The notes under the pieces are model-generated. The model was not told where the DNA came from. It was given only the letters and a program-made list of their open reading frames with translations, and did no database searches. A DNA stretch of 14,403 bases. It comes from Candidatus Omnitrophota bacterium. GTDB lineage: Bacteria; Omnitrophota; Omnitrophia; Omnitrophales; JACROU01. The stretch is from NCBI GenBank assembly GCA_029261035.1, contig JAJDCD010000018.1, positions 1-14,403 on the forward strand, in the 5' to 3' direction. How positions within the stretch are numbered: position 1 is the first letter of the stretch; every line of letters begins with the position of its first letter. Of the stretch, positions 7,132-14,403 are shown piece after piece. The translations under genes were made by a program, and so were the position numbers.

Positions 7132-10100
7132 ATGAAGTCTGATATCAATGCGTTTGATTCAGTATCAATTAAAATTGCTTCTTCGGATACCATGAGAAAG
7201 TGGTCTCATGGAGAGGTGAAAAAGCCAGAAACAATTAACTATAGAACTCTTAAGCCAGAAAAAGACGGTTTGTTTTGTGAGCGTATCTTTGGGCCCACAA
7301 AAGATTGGGAATGTGCTTGTGGAAAGTATAAGCGTATTAAATATAAAGGTGTTGTTTGTGATCGTTGTGGCGTTGAGGTTACCCAGTCTAAAGTAAGAAG
7401 AGAGAGAATGGGGGGGATTGAATTGGTTGCTCCTGTATCTCATATATGGTTTTTTAAGACGATGCCTTCACGTATTGGTAATCTTTTAGATCTGTCTGTA
7501 AGACAGTTGGAAAAAGTTTTATATTATGAAGAGTATATTGTTGTAGATCCTAAGGATACTCCTCTTAAAGAAAGACAATTATTACCTGAAGATGAATACC
7601 AAAAAGCTTTTCAACAGTATGGCCAGGGTAGTTTTGTTGCTAAGATGGGTGCTGAAGCTGTTAGGGATATTTTGTCTACAATGGATTTGGATAAGATCGC
7701 TCAGAAATATCAAAGACAGATTAAAACTTCAAAATCAAAACAAACAACAGCTCGCGCTATTAAAATTTTAAAGATCGTTGATTCGTTTAAAAAGTCCGGG
7801 AATAATCCAGAATGGATGGTTATGGATTGCGTACCGGTAATTCCTCCAGATTTAAGACCCTTAGTTGCTCTTGATGGTGGTCGGTTTGCAACGAGTGATT
7901 TAAACGATTTGTATCGTCGAGTTATTAATCGCAACAATCGTTTAAAGAAACTTCTAGATCTAAAAGCTCCCGATGTAATTATTCGTAATGAAAAGAGAAT
8001 GCTTCAAGAAGCTGTTGATAGTTTGTTTGACAATGGTCGACATGGACGGCCTGTTTTGGGTACGGGTAATAGACCTTTGAAGTCTTTGGGGGACATGCTT
8101 AAAGGAAAGCAAGGTCGTTTTCGTCAGAATTTATTAGGAAAACGTGTGGATTATTCAGGTAGAAGTGTGATTGTAATTGGACCTAACCTAAAGATTCATC
8201 AATGTGGCCTTCCTAAAAAAATGGCTTTGGAGTTATTTGAACCTTTTATCATCAAAAAGCTTAAAGAACGTGGTCATGTTCACACTATCAAATCTGCTAA
8301 AAAAATGGTGGAACGTGTTAAACCGGAAGTTTGGGATATTTTGGAAGAAGTAATTACTGAGCATCCTATTATGTTAAATCGTGCTCCTACGCTTCATCGA
8401 TTGGGTATTCAGGCATTTGAGCCAGTTTTGGTTGAGGGGAAAGCTATTCGTGTTCATCCTCTTGTTTGTAGTGCCTTTAATGCTGACTTTGATGGTGACC
8501 AAATGGCTGTACATGTTCCTTTGTCTATTGAGGCTCAAATTGAGACTAAAATGTTGATGCTTGCGGCTAATAATATTTTTTCTCCTTCTAACGGAGGTCC
8601 TGTTGCTACACCTACTCAGGATATCGTTTTGGGAATTTACTATTTAACAAAATCGTTAGATGGTGAAAAGGGTGAGGGAACTATTTTTTCATCACAAAGT
8701 GAAGCGATGGCAGCTTTTGGAGATGGTCAAATTGCTGTTTTGGCTAAATGTAAGTTGAGGTTGGCTGAAACTAATGAAATTATTGATACAACTATGGGGC
8801 GAATTATATTTAACGATGTTCTTCCTGAAGGTTTTAGGTTTGTGAATGATGCGCTAAATAAATCGCGTATTGCAAAAATTATTTCTGAATGTCATTTAAA
8901 GTTTGGTCATAATGCTGTTATTAATTTGTTAGACCAAATGAAGGCGTTGGGTTTTGAAGAAGCGACCAAAGCGGGTATTTCTGTAGGTATTGATGATATG
9001 AAAGTACCAAAAGCCAAGGAAGAAATGCTTGTACAAGCTAAAAAAGAAGTGGGTGCGATTGAGGATCAGTACCAAAATGGTTTAATTACTGATGGAGAGC
9101 GTTACAACAAAGTAATTGACGTTTGGACACATATTACAGACCGTGTTTCTGACCGTTTATTTGAAAACCTAGATTCGTTTAATCCTATTTTTATGATGGC
9201 GGACTCGGGTGCTCGAGGAAGTAAACAGCAAATTCGTCAGTTGGCTGGAATGCGTGGATTGATGGCAAAGCCGTCAGGTGAGATTATTGAAAACCCAATT
9301 ACAGCTAATTTCCGAGAAGGCCTAACAGTGTTGGAATATTTCATTTCTACTCATGGAGCTCGTAAGGGGCTTGCGGATACAGCGCTGAAAACAGCTGATT
9401 CTGGTTATTTGACTCGTCGTTTAGTTGACGTTTCTCAAGATGTGATTATTAATGAAATTGATTGTGGTACCTTGAATGGTATTTTTGTTGAGCCTGTTTA
9501 TGAGGGGGAGGAAGTTGTTGCGCCTCTTAAGGATCGAGTTATTGGACGTACTGCTTTGGATAGCGTTGCTAATATTGTGACGGACCAAATGATTGTAGAG
9601 TCTGGTGAAATTATTACTGAAGAAACTGCTGACTTTATTGAGGAAGCGGGTATTGAAAAAATTCGTATTCGTTCCGTATTAACTTGTGAAGCAACTCAGG
9701 GTGTTTGTGCTAAGTGTTATGGTCGTGACTTAGCAACGGGGCGTATTGTTGAAAAAGGTTCAGCTGTTGGTATTGTTGCAGCGCAGTCGATTGGGGAACC
9801 TGGAACACAGTTAACAATGAGAACATTTCATATTGGGGGAACAGCTTCTCGTATTGTTGAACAATCTTATTTTAAAACTAAAAATGGTGGAATTCTTAAA
9901 TTTCATAGTTTGAAAATAGTTAAATCCAAAACAGGTGAAATTATTGTTTTAAACCGTAATGGTCAAATAACTATTCACGATGAAACGGGAAGAGAGTTAG
10001 AAAGATTGACAATCCCGTCTGGAGCTATTATTAGTACTTCTGATGGTGGGAAAGTAAAGAAAGATGAAGTTTTTGTTAAGTGGGACCCTTATACGGTACC

Positions 10101-11187
10101 TATTTTAACTGAGATGACCGGTTATGTTCGTTTTGAAGATGTTGTGGAAGGGATCACAATGAATGAAGAAATGGACGCAACTACAGGTCTGACAGAGCGT
10201 GTAATTATTGAACATAGGGAAGAGCTTCATCCTCAGATTGTTATTGAAAGTAAAGATAAAGAAGTCTTGGGTTTTTATCCAATTCCAGCAGGAGCTCATA
10301 TCGTAGTAAAAGAAGCGCAGGAAGTTACGGGTGGTACTTTGTTAGCTAAAACCCCACGTAAAATTGCTAAAACACGTGATATTACGGGTGGGTTACCTAG
10401 GGTGGCAGAGCTTTTTGAAGCTAGGAAACCCAAAAACCCTTCTATTATTTCTGAGATTGATGGTGTTGTTGAGTTTGGTGAAATTGTGAAGGGTCAAAGA
10501 CAGATTATTGTTAAAAGTGCTTCTGGCATGACAAAAGAATATTTAATTCCACATGGAAAACATTTAAATGTTTATAAAGGGGATAATGTATTTGCGGGAC
10601 AGCAATTGGTGGATGGTCCTGTGGTTCCTCAGGACATTTTAAGAGTGAGTGGGGACAGAAAGTTACAAGAATATTTATTGGAAGAGGTGCAAGAAGTTTA
10701 TCGTCTTCAAGGTGTAAAAATTAATGATAAGCATGTTGAGGTTATTGTAAGGCAGATGCTTCGTAAAGTTAAAATTGAAGAAACTGGAGATGCTGATTTC
10801 TTGTTAGGGGCTTTGGTTGATCGAATTCAATTTCAGCAAGAGAATGAAAGAGTGATTAAGAAAGGGAAACAACCTGCTAAAGCAACGCCTGTATTGCAAG
10901 GTATTACCAAAGCTTCTCTGAGTACAGATTCTTTTATTTCAGCTGCAAGCTTCCAAGAAACAACGCGTGTATTAACAGAAGCTGCGGCGTCTGGAAAAGT
11001 TGATGATCTCAAAGGATTGAAAGAAAATGTAATTATGGGACATTTAATTCCTGCGGGAACAGGATTTCGGGAACATAATCAATATTCTATTATAAGAAAC
11101 CAAGAAGAATCTTCTGTGGCAGTTGCTGCTCTTGAAGAAGAAATTAATGATAAACAAATTAATGAAAAAACTTCAGACGAAAAATAA
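7132..11187 (+). CDS. rpoC: DNA-directed RNA polymerase subunit beta'
   Basis: beta' carries the catalytic centre and clamp of RNA polymerase. The protein is 1351 residues (E. coli 1407). Zinc site 1 has C61, C63, C76 and C79 near the N-terminus. The Mg-binding motif NADFDGD is at 450-456, with D452, D454 and D456. Zinc site 2 has C778, C852, C859 and C862. The bridge helix/trigger loop region follows ([21 protein letters not shown], 883-903). Between it and [19 protein letters not shown] (from 1083) lies an insertion of roughly 170 residues matching the SI3 sandwich-barrel insertion of Gram-negative lineages. The conserved [21 protein letters not shown] precedes a Glu/Lys tail. The start is fixed by GGAGGT (7118-7123), 8 bases upstream. 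Confidence 0.99.
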   Translation: MKSDINAFDSVSIKIASSDTMRKWSHGEVKKPETINYRTLKPEKDGLFCERIFGPTKDWECACGKYKRIKYKGVVCDRCGVEVTQSKVRRERMGGIELVAPVSHIWFFKTMPSRIGNLLDLSVRQLEKVLYYEEYIVVDPKDTPLKERQLLPEDEYQKAFQQYGQGSFVAKMGAEAVRDILSTMDLDKIAQKYQRQIKTSKSKQTTARAIKILKIVDSFKKSGNNPEWMVMDCVPVIPPDLRPLVALDGGRFATSDLNDLYRRVINRNNRLKKLLDLKAPDVIIRNEKRMLQEAVDSLFDNGRHGRPVLGTGNRPLKSLGDMLKGKQGRFRQNLLGKRVDYSGRSVIVIGPNLKIHQCGLPKKMALELFEPFIIKKLKERGHVHTIKSAKKMVERVKPEVWDILEEVITEHPIMLNRAPTLHRLGIQAFEPVLVEGKAIRVHPLVCSAFNADFDGDQMAVHVPLSIEAQIETKMLMLAANNIFSPSNGGPVATPTQDIVLGIYYLTKSLDGEKGEGTIFSSQSEAMAAFGDGQIAVLAKCKLRLAETNEIIDTTMGRIIFNDVLPEGFRFVNDALNKSRIAKIISECHLKFGHNAVINLLDQMKALGFEEATKAGISVGIDDMKVPKAKEEMLVQAKKEVGAIEDQYQNGLITDGERYNKVIDVWTHITDRVSDRLFENLDSFNPIFMMADSGARGSKQQIRQLAGMRGLMAKPSGEIIENPITANFREGLTVLEYFISTHGARKGLADTALKTADSGYLTRRLVDVSQDVIINEIDCGTLNGIFVEPVYEGEEVVAPLKDRVIGRTALDSVANIVTDQMIVESGEIITEETADFIEEAGIEKIRIRSVLTCEATQGVCAKCYGRDLATGRIVEKGSAVGIVAAQSIGEPGTQLTMRTFHIGGTASRIVEQSYFKTKNGGILKFHSLKIVKSKTGEIIVLNRNGQITIHDETGRELERLTIPSGAIISTSDGGKVKKDEVFVKWDPYTVPILTEMTGYVRFEDVVEGITMNEEMDATTGLTERVIIEHREELHPQIVIESKDKEVLGFYPIPAGAHIVVKEAQEVTGGTLLAKTPRKIAKTRDITGGLPRVAELFEARKPKNPSIISEIDGVVEFGEIVKGQRQIIVKSASGMTKEYLIPHGKHLNVYKGDNVFAGQQLVDGPVVPQDILRVSGDRKLQEYLLEEVQEVYRLQGVKINDKHVEVIVRQMLRKVKIEETGDADFLLGALVDRIQFQQENERVIKKGKQPAKATPVLQGITKASLSTDSFISAASFQETTRVLTEAAASGKVDDLKGLKENVIMGHLIPAGTGFREHNQYSIIRNQEESSVAVAALEEEINDKQINEKTSDEK

Positions 11188-11206
11188 GATTAGATAGGAA
11201 TAAGAT

Positions 11207-11584
11207 ATGCCAACAATTTCACAGTTAGTTAGAAAATCAAGAAAAGTTCAAAAAAAGAGAACCAAGTCTCCTGCGCTTCAGACAAACTCTTTTCGAAAAG
11301 GCGTGTGTTTGTCTGTAAAGACAATGACACCAAAAAAACCAAACTCTGCATTACGTAAAATTGCTAGGGTAAAATTAACCAATGGTTATGAGGTTTCAGC
11401 TTATATCCCTGGTGTAGGGCATAACTTGCAAGAACACTCTATTGTAATGATTAGAGGGGGGCGTGTTAAAGATCTTCCAGGTGTTAGATATCATATAGTT
11501 AGAGGGAAGCTGGATACAGCAGGTGTACAAGATAGAAAAAAATCTAGATCAAAATATGGCGCAAAACGCCCTAAAAAATCTTAA
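11207..11584 (+). CDS. rpsL: 30S ribosomal protein S12
   Basis: S12 sits at the decoding centre of the 30S subunit and affects accuracy. The protein is 125 residues, near the usual 123-125. The conserved loops are [11 protein letters not shown] (41-51) and [13 protein letters not shown] (84-96). K43 and K88, the classical streptomycin-resistance positions, are both Lys, so the predicted genotype is sensitive. D89, the residue methylthiolated by RimO in E. coli, is present. The C-terminus is the typical basic [16 protein letters not shown] lies 7 bases before the ATG. The gene follows rpoC by 19 bases with no promoter or terminator seen, so the str genes are probably read with rpoBC. Confidence 0.98.
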   Translation: MPTISQLVRKSRKVQKKRTKSPALQTNSFRKGVCLSVKTMTPKKPNSALRKIARVKLTNGYEVSAYIPGVGHNLQEHSIVMIRGGRVKDLPGVRYHIVRGKLDTAGVQDRKKSRSKYGAKRPKKS

Positions 11585-11600
11585 GTATTGAGGTAAACAA

Positions 11601-12068
11601 ATGAGAAGAAGAAAAGCACCGAAAAGAAAAGTTAACCCAGATCCTAAATTTAGAAATGTTTTAATTTCTAAGTTGATTAACGTAATTATGGCTAAAGGTA
11701 AAAAATCTTTGGCTCAAAATATCGTTTATTCTTCATTAGATATCGTATCTAAAAAAACAGGAAAACAACCTTTGGAAGTTTTTAAGCAAGCTCTTGAAAA
11801 TGCACGCCCTTTATTAGAGACAAAATCTCGTCGTGTGGGTGGTGCTACTTATCAGGTTCCTATTGAAGTTAAGCCGGATAGAGGGAATACGTTGGCTTTG
11901 CGTTGGATGAGAGATTATGCTCGTGGCAGAAAAGGAAAGCCTATGAATGAAAAGCTTGCGGAAGAGATATTGAACGCTTTTAATAAAACAGGATCTACTA
12001 TAAAAAAGCGTGAAGATGCTCATAAGATGGCCGAAGCAAATAAGGCTTTCAGTCATTATCGTTGGTAA
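11601..12068 (+). CDS. rpsG: 30S ribosomal protein S7
   Basis: S7 is a primary binder of the 3' major domain of 16S rRNA and nucleates the 30S head; it lines the E site. The protein is 155 residues, the usual length. The N-terminus is basic ([19 protein letters not shown]), and the conserved core [20 protein letters not shown], continuing to [14 protein letters not shown], spans 57-90. The C-terminal helix ends [17 protein letters not shown] lies 6 bases before the ATG. It is 16 bases after rpsL and 52 bases before fusA. In E. coli S7 represses translation across the rpsL-rpsG spacer; here that spacer is only 16 bases, too short for the same structure. Confidence 0.98.
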   Translation: MRRRKAPKRKVNPDPKFRNVLISKLINVIMAKGKKSLAQNIVYSSLDIVSKKTGKQPLEVFKQALENARPLLETKSRRVGGATYQVPIEVKPDRGNTLALRWMRDYARGRKGKPMNEKLAEEILNAFNKTGSTIKKREDAHKMAEANKAFSHYRW

Positions 12069-12120
12069 GTTAAAGTTATTTAGATTTTAGAATTAAAATT
12101 TAATATATAAAGGATATAAA

Positions 12121-14190
12121 ATGGCGATTAAAGACTTCGCAATTGATAAGATTAGAAATATTGGTATTGCAGCCCATATTGATGCTGGTAAGACAACTAC
12201 CACAGAGCGCATTCTCTACTATACGGGTAAAACGCATAAAATTGGTGAAGTGCATGAAGGTGCGGCTACAATGGACTGGATGGAGCAGGAGCAGGAAAGA
12301 GGTATTACTATTACATCTGCTACAACAACCTGTTTTTGGCAAGATTGTCGTGTCAATATTATTGATACCCCAGGTCACGTTGATTTTACTATTGAGGTAG
12401 AGCGATCTATGCGCGTGTTGGATGGTGTTGTGACTGTTTTTTGTGCTGTTGGCGGGGTAGAGCCTCAATCCGAAACTGTCTGGCGTCAAGCTGAGAGATA
12501 TGAAGTTCCTAGGATATCATTTATAAATAAAATGGACCGGGTTGGAGCTGATTTTAAGGAAGTGGTTAATCAAATGAAAGAACGTTTGGGTGCTAATGCA
12601 GTTCCTATTCAAATTCCAATTGGAGCTGAGTCTGAGCTTAAAGGTGTGATTGATATTGTTGCTCAAAAAGCATATGTATTTAATGATGAGTCTTTAGGTG
12701 CTGAGTTTGAAACTGTTGAAATTATGGATGAGTATAAGGACGAGGTAAAGCAATTAAGAGATGAGTTGGTGGAGGCTATTGCTGAATGTGATGATGTGTT
12801 GATGAATAAATATCTTGAAGGTGAAGCTTTGACAGAAGAAGAGATTATGAAGGGTATTAGAAAAGCAACGATTAGTCTTAAAATTATTCCAGTTCTTTGC
12901 GGATCTGCTTTTAAAAACAAAGGTGTGCAGCAGCTTTTGGATGCTGTTGTAGATTATTTGCCAGCGCCTAGTGATATTGCAGATACTAAAGGGACGACAG
13001 AAGATGGGGAAGAAGAGACTCGTAAACCAGATGACAATGAGCCTTTAAGCGCATTGGCTTTTAAAATTGCATCAGATCCTTTTGTTGGTAAATTGGCTTA
13101 TGTGCGTGTTTATTCAGGAAAGTTGACTTCGGGTAGTTATGCTTATAATTCAACGCAAGGTACAAGAGAACGTATAGGTCGACTTCTTTTAATGCATGCA
13201 AATAAAAGGGAAGAAGTTGAAGAAGCAAAAGCCGGAAATATTGCTGCAGTTGTTGGTCTTAAAAATGTAAAGACCGGAGATACAATTTGTGACGAAAAAT
13301 CAAAAATCATTCTTGAGTCCATGTTTTTCCCAGAGCCAGTAATTTCCATGGCTATTGAACCTAAAACAAAAGCGGATAGAGATAAGTTGACGGAAGCATT
13401 GCAGCGACTCTCAGAAGAAGATCCAACATTTCGAGTTCGTACAAATGAGGAAACAGGGCAAACTATTATTGCTGGAATGGGTGAGCTTCACTTAGATATT
13501 CTTAGAGACCGTATGTTTAGAGAATTTAAAGTTGAAGCAAATGTAGGGCAACCGCAAGTGGCGTATAAAGAGACTATCACTAAACCAGTAGATTCTGTAG
13601 GTAAATTCATTAAACAATCAGGTGGTCGTGGTCAATATGGTCACTGTGTACTTACTCTTGAGCCTCAGGAAAGAGATAAGGGATTTGAGTTTATAAATAA
13701 AATTGTTGGTGGAGCAATTCCTAGAGAGTATATACCCGCTGTTGAACAGGGTTGTAAAGAGGCTTGTACGAGTGGTGTTCTTGCTGGTTATCCAGTTGTG
13801 GACGTAAAAGTGACCCTTACAGATGGTTCTTTTCATGATGTAGATTCTTCTGAAATTGCATTTAAAATGGCTGGAAGTATTGGTTTTAAGGATGGAGCTA
13901 AAAAAGCGGGGGCTACCATATTGGAGCCAATTATGTCTGTTGAAGTAGTTGTTCCTGAGGAGTATATGGGAGATGTTATTGGAGATCTTAACTCAAGACG
14001 TTGTCGTATTGAAGTGATGGGCGATAGGTCGAATTTGAAGTATGTAAAGGGTCTTGTCCCTTTGTCTGAAATGTTTGGATATGCTACAGCTGTACGTTCT
14101 TTGTCTCAAGGTAGAGCTACTTACACAATGGAGCCAGACAGTTACGCAGAAGCTCCGAAGCATGTAGCGGATAAGTTGACTTCAGCATAA
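12121..14190 (+). CDS. fusA: Elongation factor G
   Basis: EF-G is the GTPase that drives translocation of tRNAs and mRNA, and with RRF recycles ribosomes. The protein is 689 residues, normal for canonical EF-G. The GTPase motifs are G1 AHIDAGKT (18-25), G2 RGITI (60-64), G3 DTPGH (82-86), G4 NKMD (136-139) and G5 GSAFKN in the later G domain. Domain III has GMGELHLDI; domain IV has GGRGQYGHC; the C-terminal EF-G fold ends with [22 protein letters not shown] (12109-12114) lies 6 bases before the ATG. Its place after rpsG and the intact motifs favour the main translocase over an accessory EF-G paralogue. The upstream 52-base spacer is very AT-rich with no convincing promoter. Confidence 0.99.
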   Translation: MAIKDFAIDKIRNIGIAAHIDAGKTTTTERILYYTGKTHKIGEVHEGAATMDWMEQEQERGITITSATTTCFWQDCRVNIIDTPGHVDFTIEVERSMRVLDGVVTVFCAVGGVEPQSETVWRQAERYEVPRISFINKMDRVGADFKEVVNQMKERLGANAVPIQIPIGAESELKGVIDIVAQKAYVFNDESLGAEFETVEIMDEYKDEVKQLRDELVEAIAECDDVLMNKYLEGEALTEEEIMKGIRKATISLKIIPVLCGSAFKNKGVQQLLDAVVDYLPAPSDIADTKGTTEDGEEETRKPDDNEPLSALAFKIASDPFVGKLAYVRVYSGKLTSGSYAYNSTQGTRERIGRLLLMHANKREEVEEAKAGNIAAVVGLKNVKTGDTICDEKSKIILESMFFPEPVISMAIEPKTKADRDKLTEALQRLSEEDPTFRVRTNEETGQTIIAGMGELHLDILRDRMFREFKVEANVGQPQVAYKETITKPVDSVGKFIKQSGGRGQYGHCVLTLEPQERDKGFEFINKIVGGAIPREYIPAVEQGCKEACTSGVLAGYPVVDVKVTLTDGSFHDVDSSEIAFKMAGSIGFKDGAKKAGATILEPIMSVEVVVPEEYMGDVIGDLNSRRCRIEVMGDRSNLKYVKGLVPLSEMFGYATAVRSLSQGRATYTMEPDSYAEAPKHVADKLTSA

Positions 14191-14202
14191 AAATGTTTGT
14201 AA

Positions 14203-14230
14203 TTGACAAAAACCTAAAAATCTATATAAT
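14203..14230 (+). promoter_or_regulatory. Perfect-consensus sigma70-type promoter for the second tuf
   Basis: TTGACA at 14203-14208 and TATAAT at 14225-14230 are separated by 16 bases. Both hexamers match the housekeeping sigma consensus exactly. Transcription would start near 14237, giving a leader of about 25 bases with the ribosome binding site. The discriminator just after the -10 is GCGC (14232-14235), rich in G/C in an AT-rich spacer, as in promoters under stringent control. It is the only strong promoter visible in the window. Confidence 0.85.
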
Positions 14231-14239
14231 TGCGCAATT
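14228..14239. repeat. 12-bp perfect palindrome across the -10/discriminator
   Basis: AATTGCGCAATT is its own reverse complement. It overlaps the last three bases of the -10 box and the likely start point. It could be an operator for a dimeric regulator, or simply the result of a G/C discriminator flanked by AT-rich sequence. Confidence 0.6.
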
Positions 14240-14246
14240 TGTCTCT

Positions 14247-14254
14247 AAGGGGGA
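14247..14254 (+). promoter_or_regulatory. Ribosome binding site of the second tuf
   Basis: AAGGGGGA lies 8 bases before the ATG at 14263 and fixes the start of EF-Tu. Confidence 0.75.
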
Positions 14255-14262
14255 TTTTAACC

Positions 14263-14403
14263 ATGGCTAAAGAGAAATTTGATCGGTCAAAACCGCATGT
14301 AAATATTGGAACAATAGGTCACGTTGACCATGGAAAAACAACGTTGACAGCAGCGATCACAACAACGCTAGCAAAAAAGGGTTGGGCAGATGCAAAAGCA
14401 TTT
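14263..14403 (+). CDS. tuf: Elongation factor Tu, N-terminal end (3' truncated)
   Basis: The first 47 residues of EF-Tu are present, running off the window end. They show the typical N-terminus [20 protein letters not shown] and the P-loop GHVDHGKT that binds the GTP phosphates. The rest of the GTPase domain, the switches and domains 2-3 are outside. The gene lies 72 bases after fusA, as in the classical str operon, but has its own very strong promoter in that gap. It is a second locus relative to the tuf 3' end at position 2, in the same orientation about 14 kb away. The two fragments do not overlap, so sequence identity between the copies cannot be measured here. Confidence 0.98.
   Translation, partial: MAKEKFDRSKPHVNIGTIGHVDHGKTTLTAAITTTLAKKGWADAKAF

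Noticed and set aside
10006-10034. TTGACA - 17 bases - TATTAG inside rpoC.
   Set aside because: The -10 matches only 4 of 6, it lies inside coding sequence, and no short downstream gene would use it.
1-14403. Recoding of UGA, as in some candidate phyla.
   Set aside because: All conserved tryptophans checked are TGG, frames are complete with the standard code, and the tRNA-Trp anticodon is CCA.
1-14403. A previously undescribed gene system, mobile element or CRISPR array.
   Set aside because: Every gene belongs to a universal family in a conserved order, gaps are at most 88 bases, and there are no direct-repeat arrays, transposase fragments or foreign-looking stretches.

Overview
The window is an ordinary, essential stretch of a bacterial chromosome: the ribosomal protein / RNA polymerase (rpoBC) cluster joined directly to the str cluster. 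All genes are on the + strand. The order is tuf (3' end), tRNA-Trp, secE, nusG, rplK, rplA, rplJ, rplL, rpoB, rpoC, rpsL, rpsG, fusA, tuf (5' end). Every reading frame is intact. The longest gap without a gene is 88 bases (rplL-rpoB). I see no mobile element, CRISPR array, phage gene or defence gene, and no new multi-gene system.

The organism is an AT-rich bacterium (around 40% GC by eye, not computed) using standard Shine-Dalgarno initiation. RNA polymerase beta' carries a large insertion in the trigger loop, of the type found in Gram-negative lineages. beta and beta' are separate genes, and there is no L7Ae-like gene between rpoC and rpsL as in Bacillota. The tuf - tRNA-Trp - secE - nusG start resembles PVC-type and related phyla (Chlamydiae have it). 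A PVC, Omnitrophota or Elusimicrobiota relative is a guess; a ribosomal-protein tree would be needed.

Layout: 1-332 holds the EF-Tu 3' end and tRNA-Trp. 333-1055 holds the SecE translocase subunit and the NusG elongation factor. 1068-3241 holds the L11-L1-L10-L7/L12 stalk proteins. 3330-11187 holds RNA polymerase beta and beta'. 11207-14190 holds S12, S7 and EF-G. From 14203 a promoter with perfect -35 and -10 hexamers and a G/C discriminator drives a second tuf gene cut by the window end. Together the genes make the transcription machinery, the ribosomal GTPase centre, and the factors that use it.

The points worth a second look are regulatory. RNA hairpins bracket rplL. The rplL-rpoB spacer has two mutually exclusive RNA folds, one of which would hide the rpoB ribosome binding site. 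The second tuf promoter looks like a growth-rate-controlled promoter and carries a 12-bp palindrome. L7/L12 has an acidic N-terminal extension. None of the twelve visible stop codons is TGA. Both window ends lie inside tuf, which suggests a contig broken at near-identical duplicate genes.
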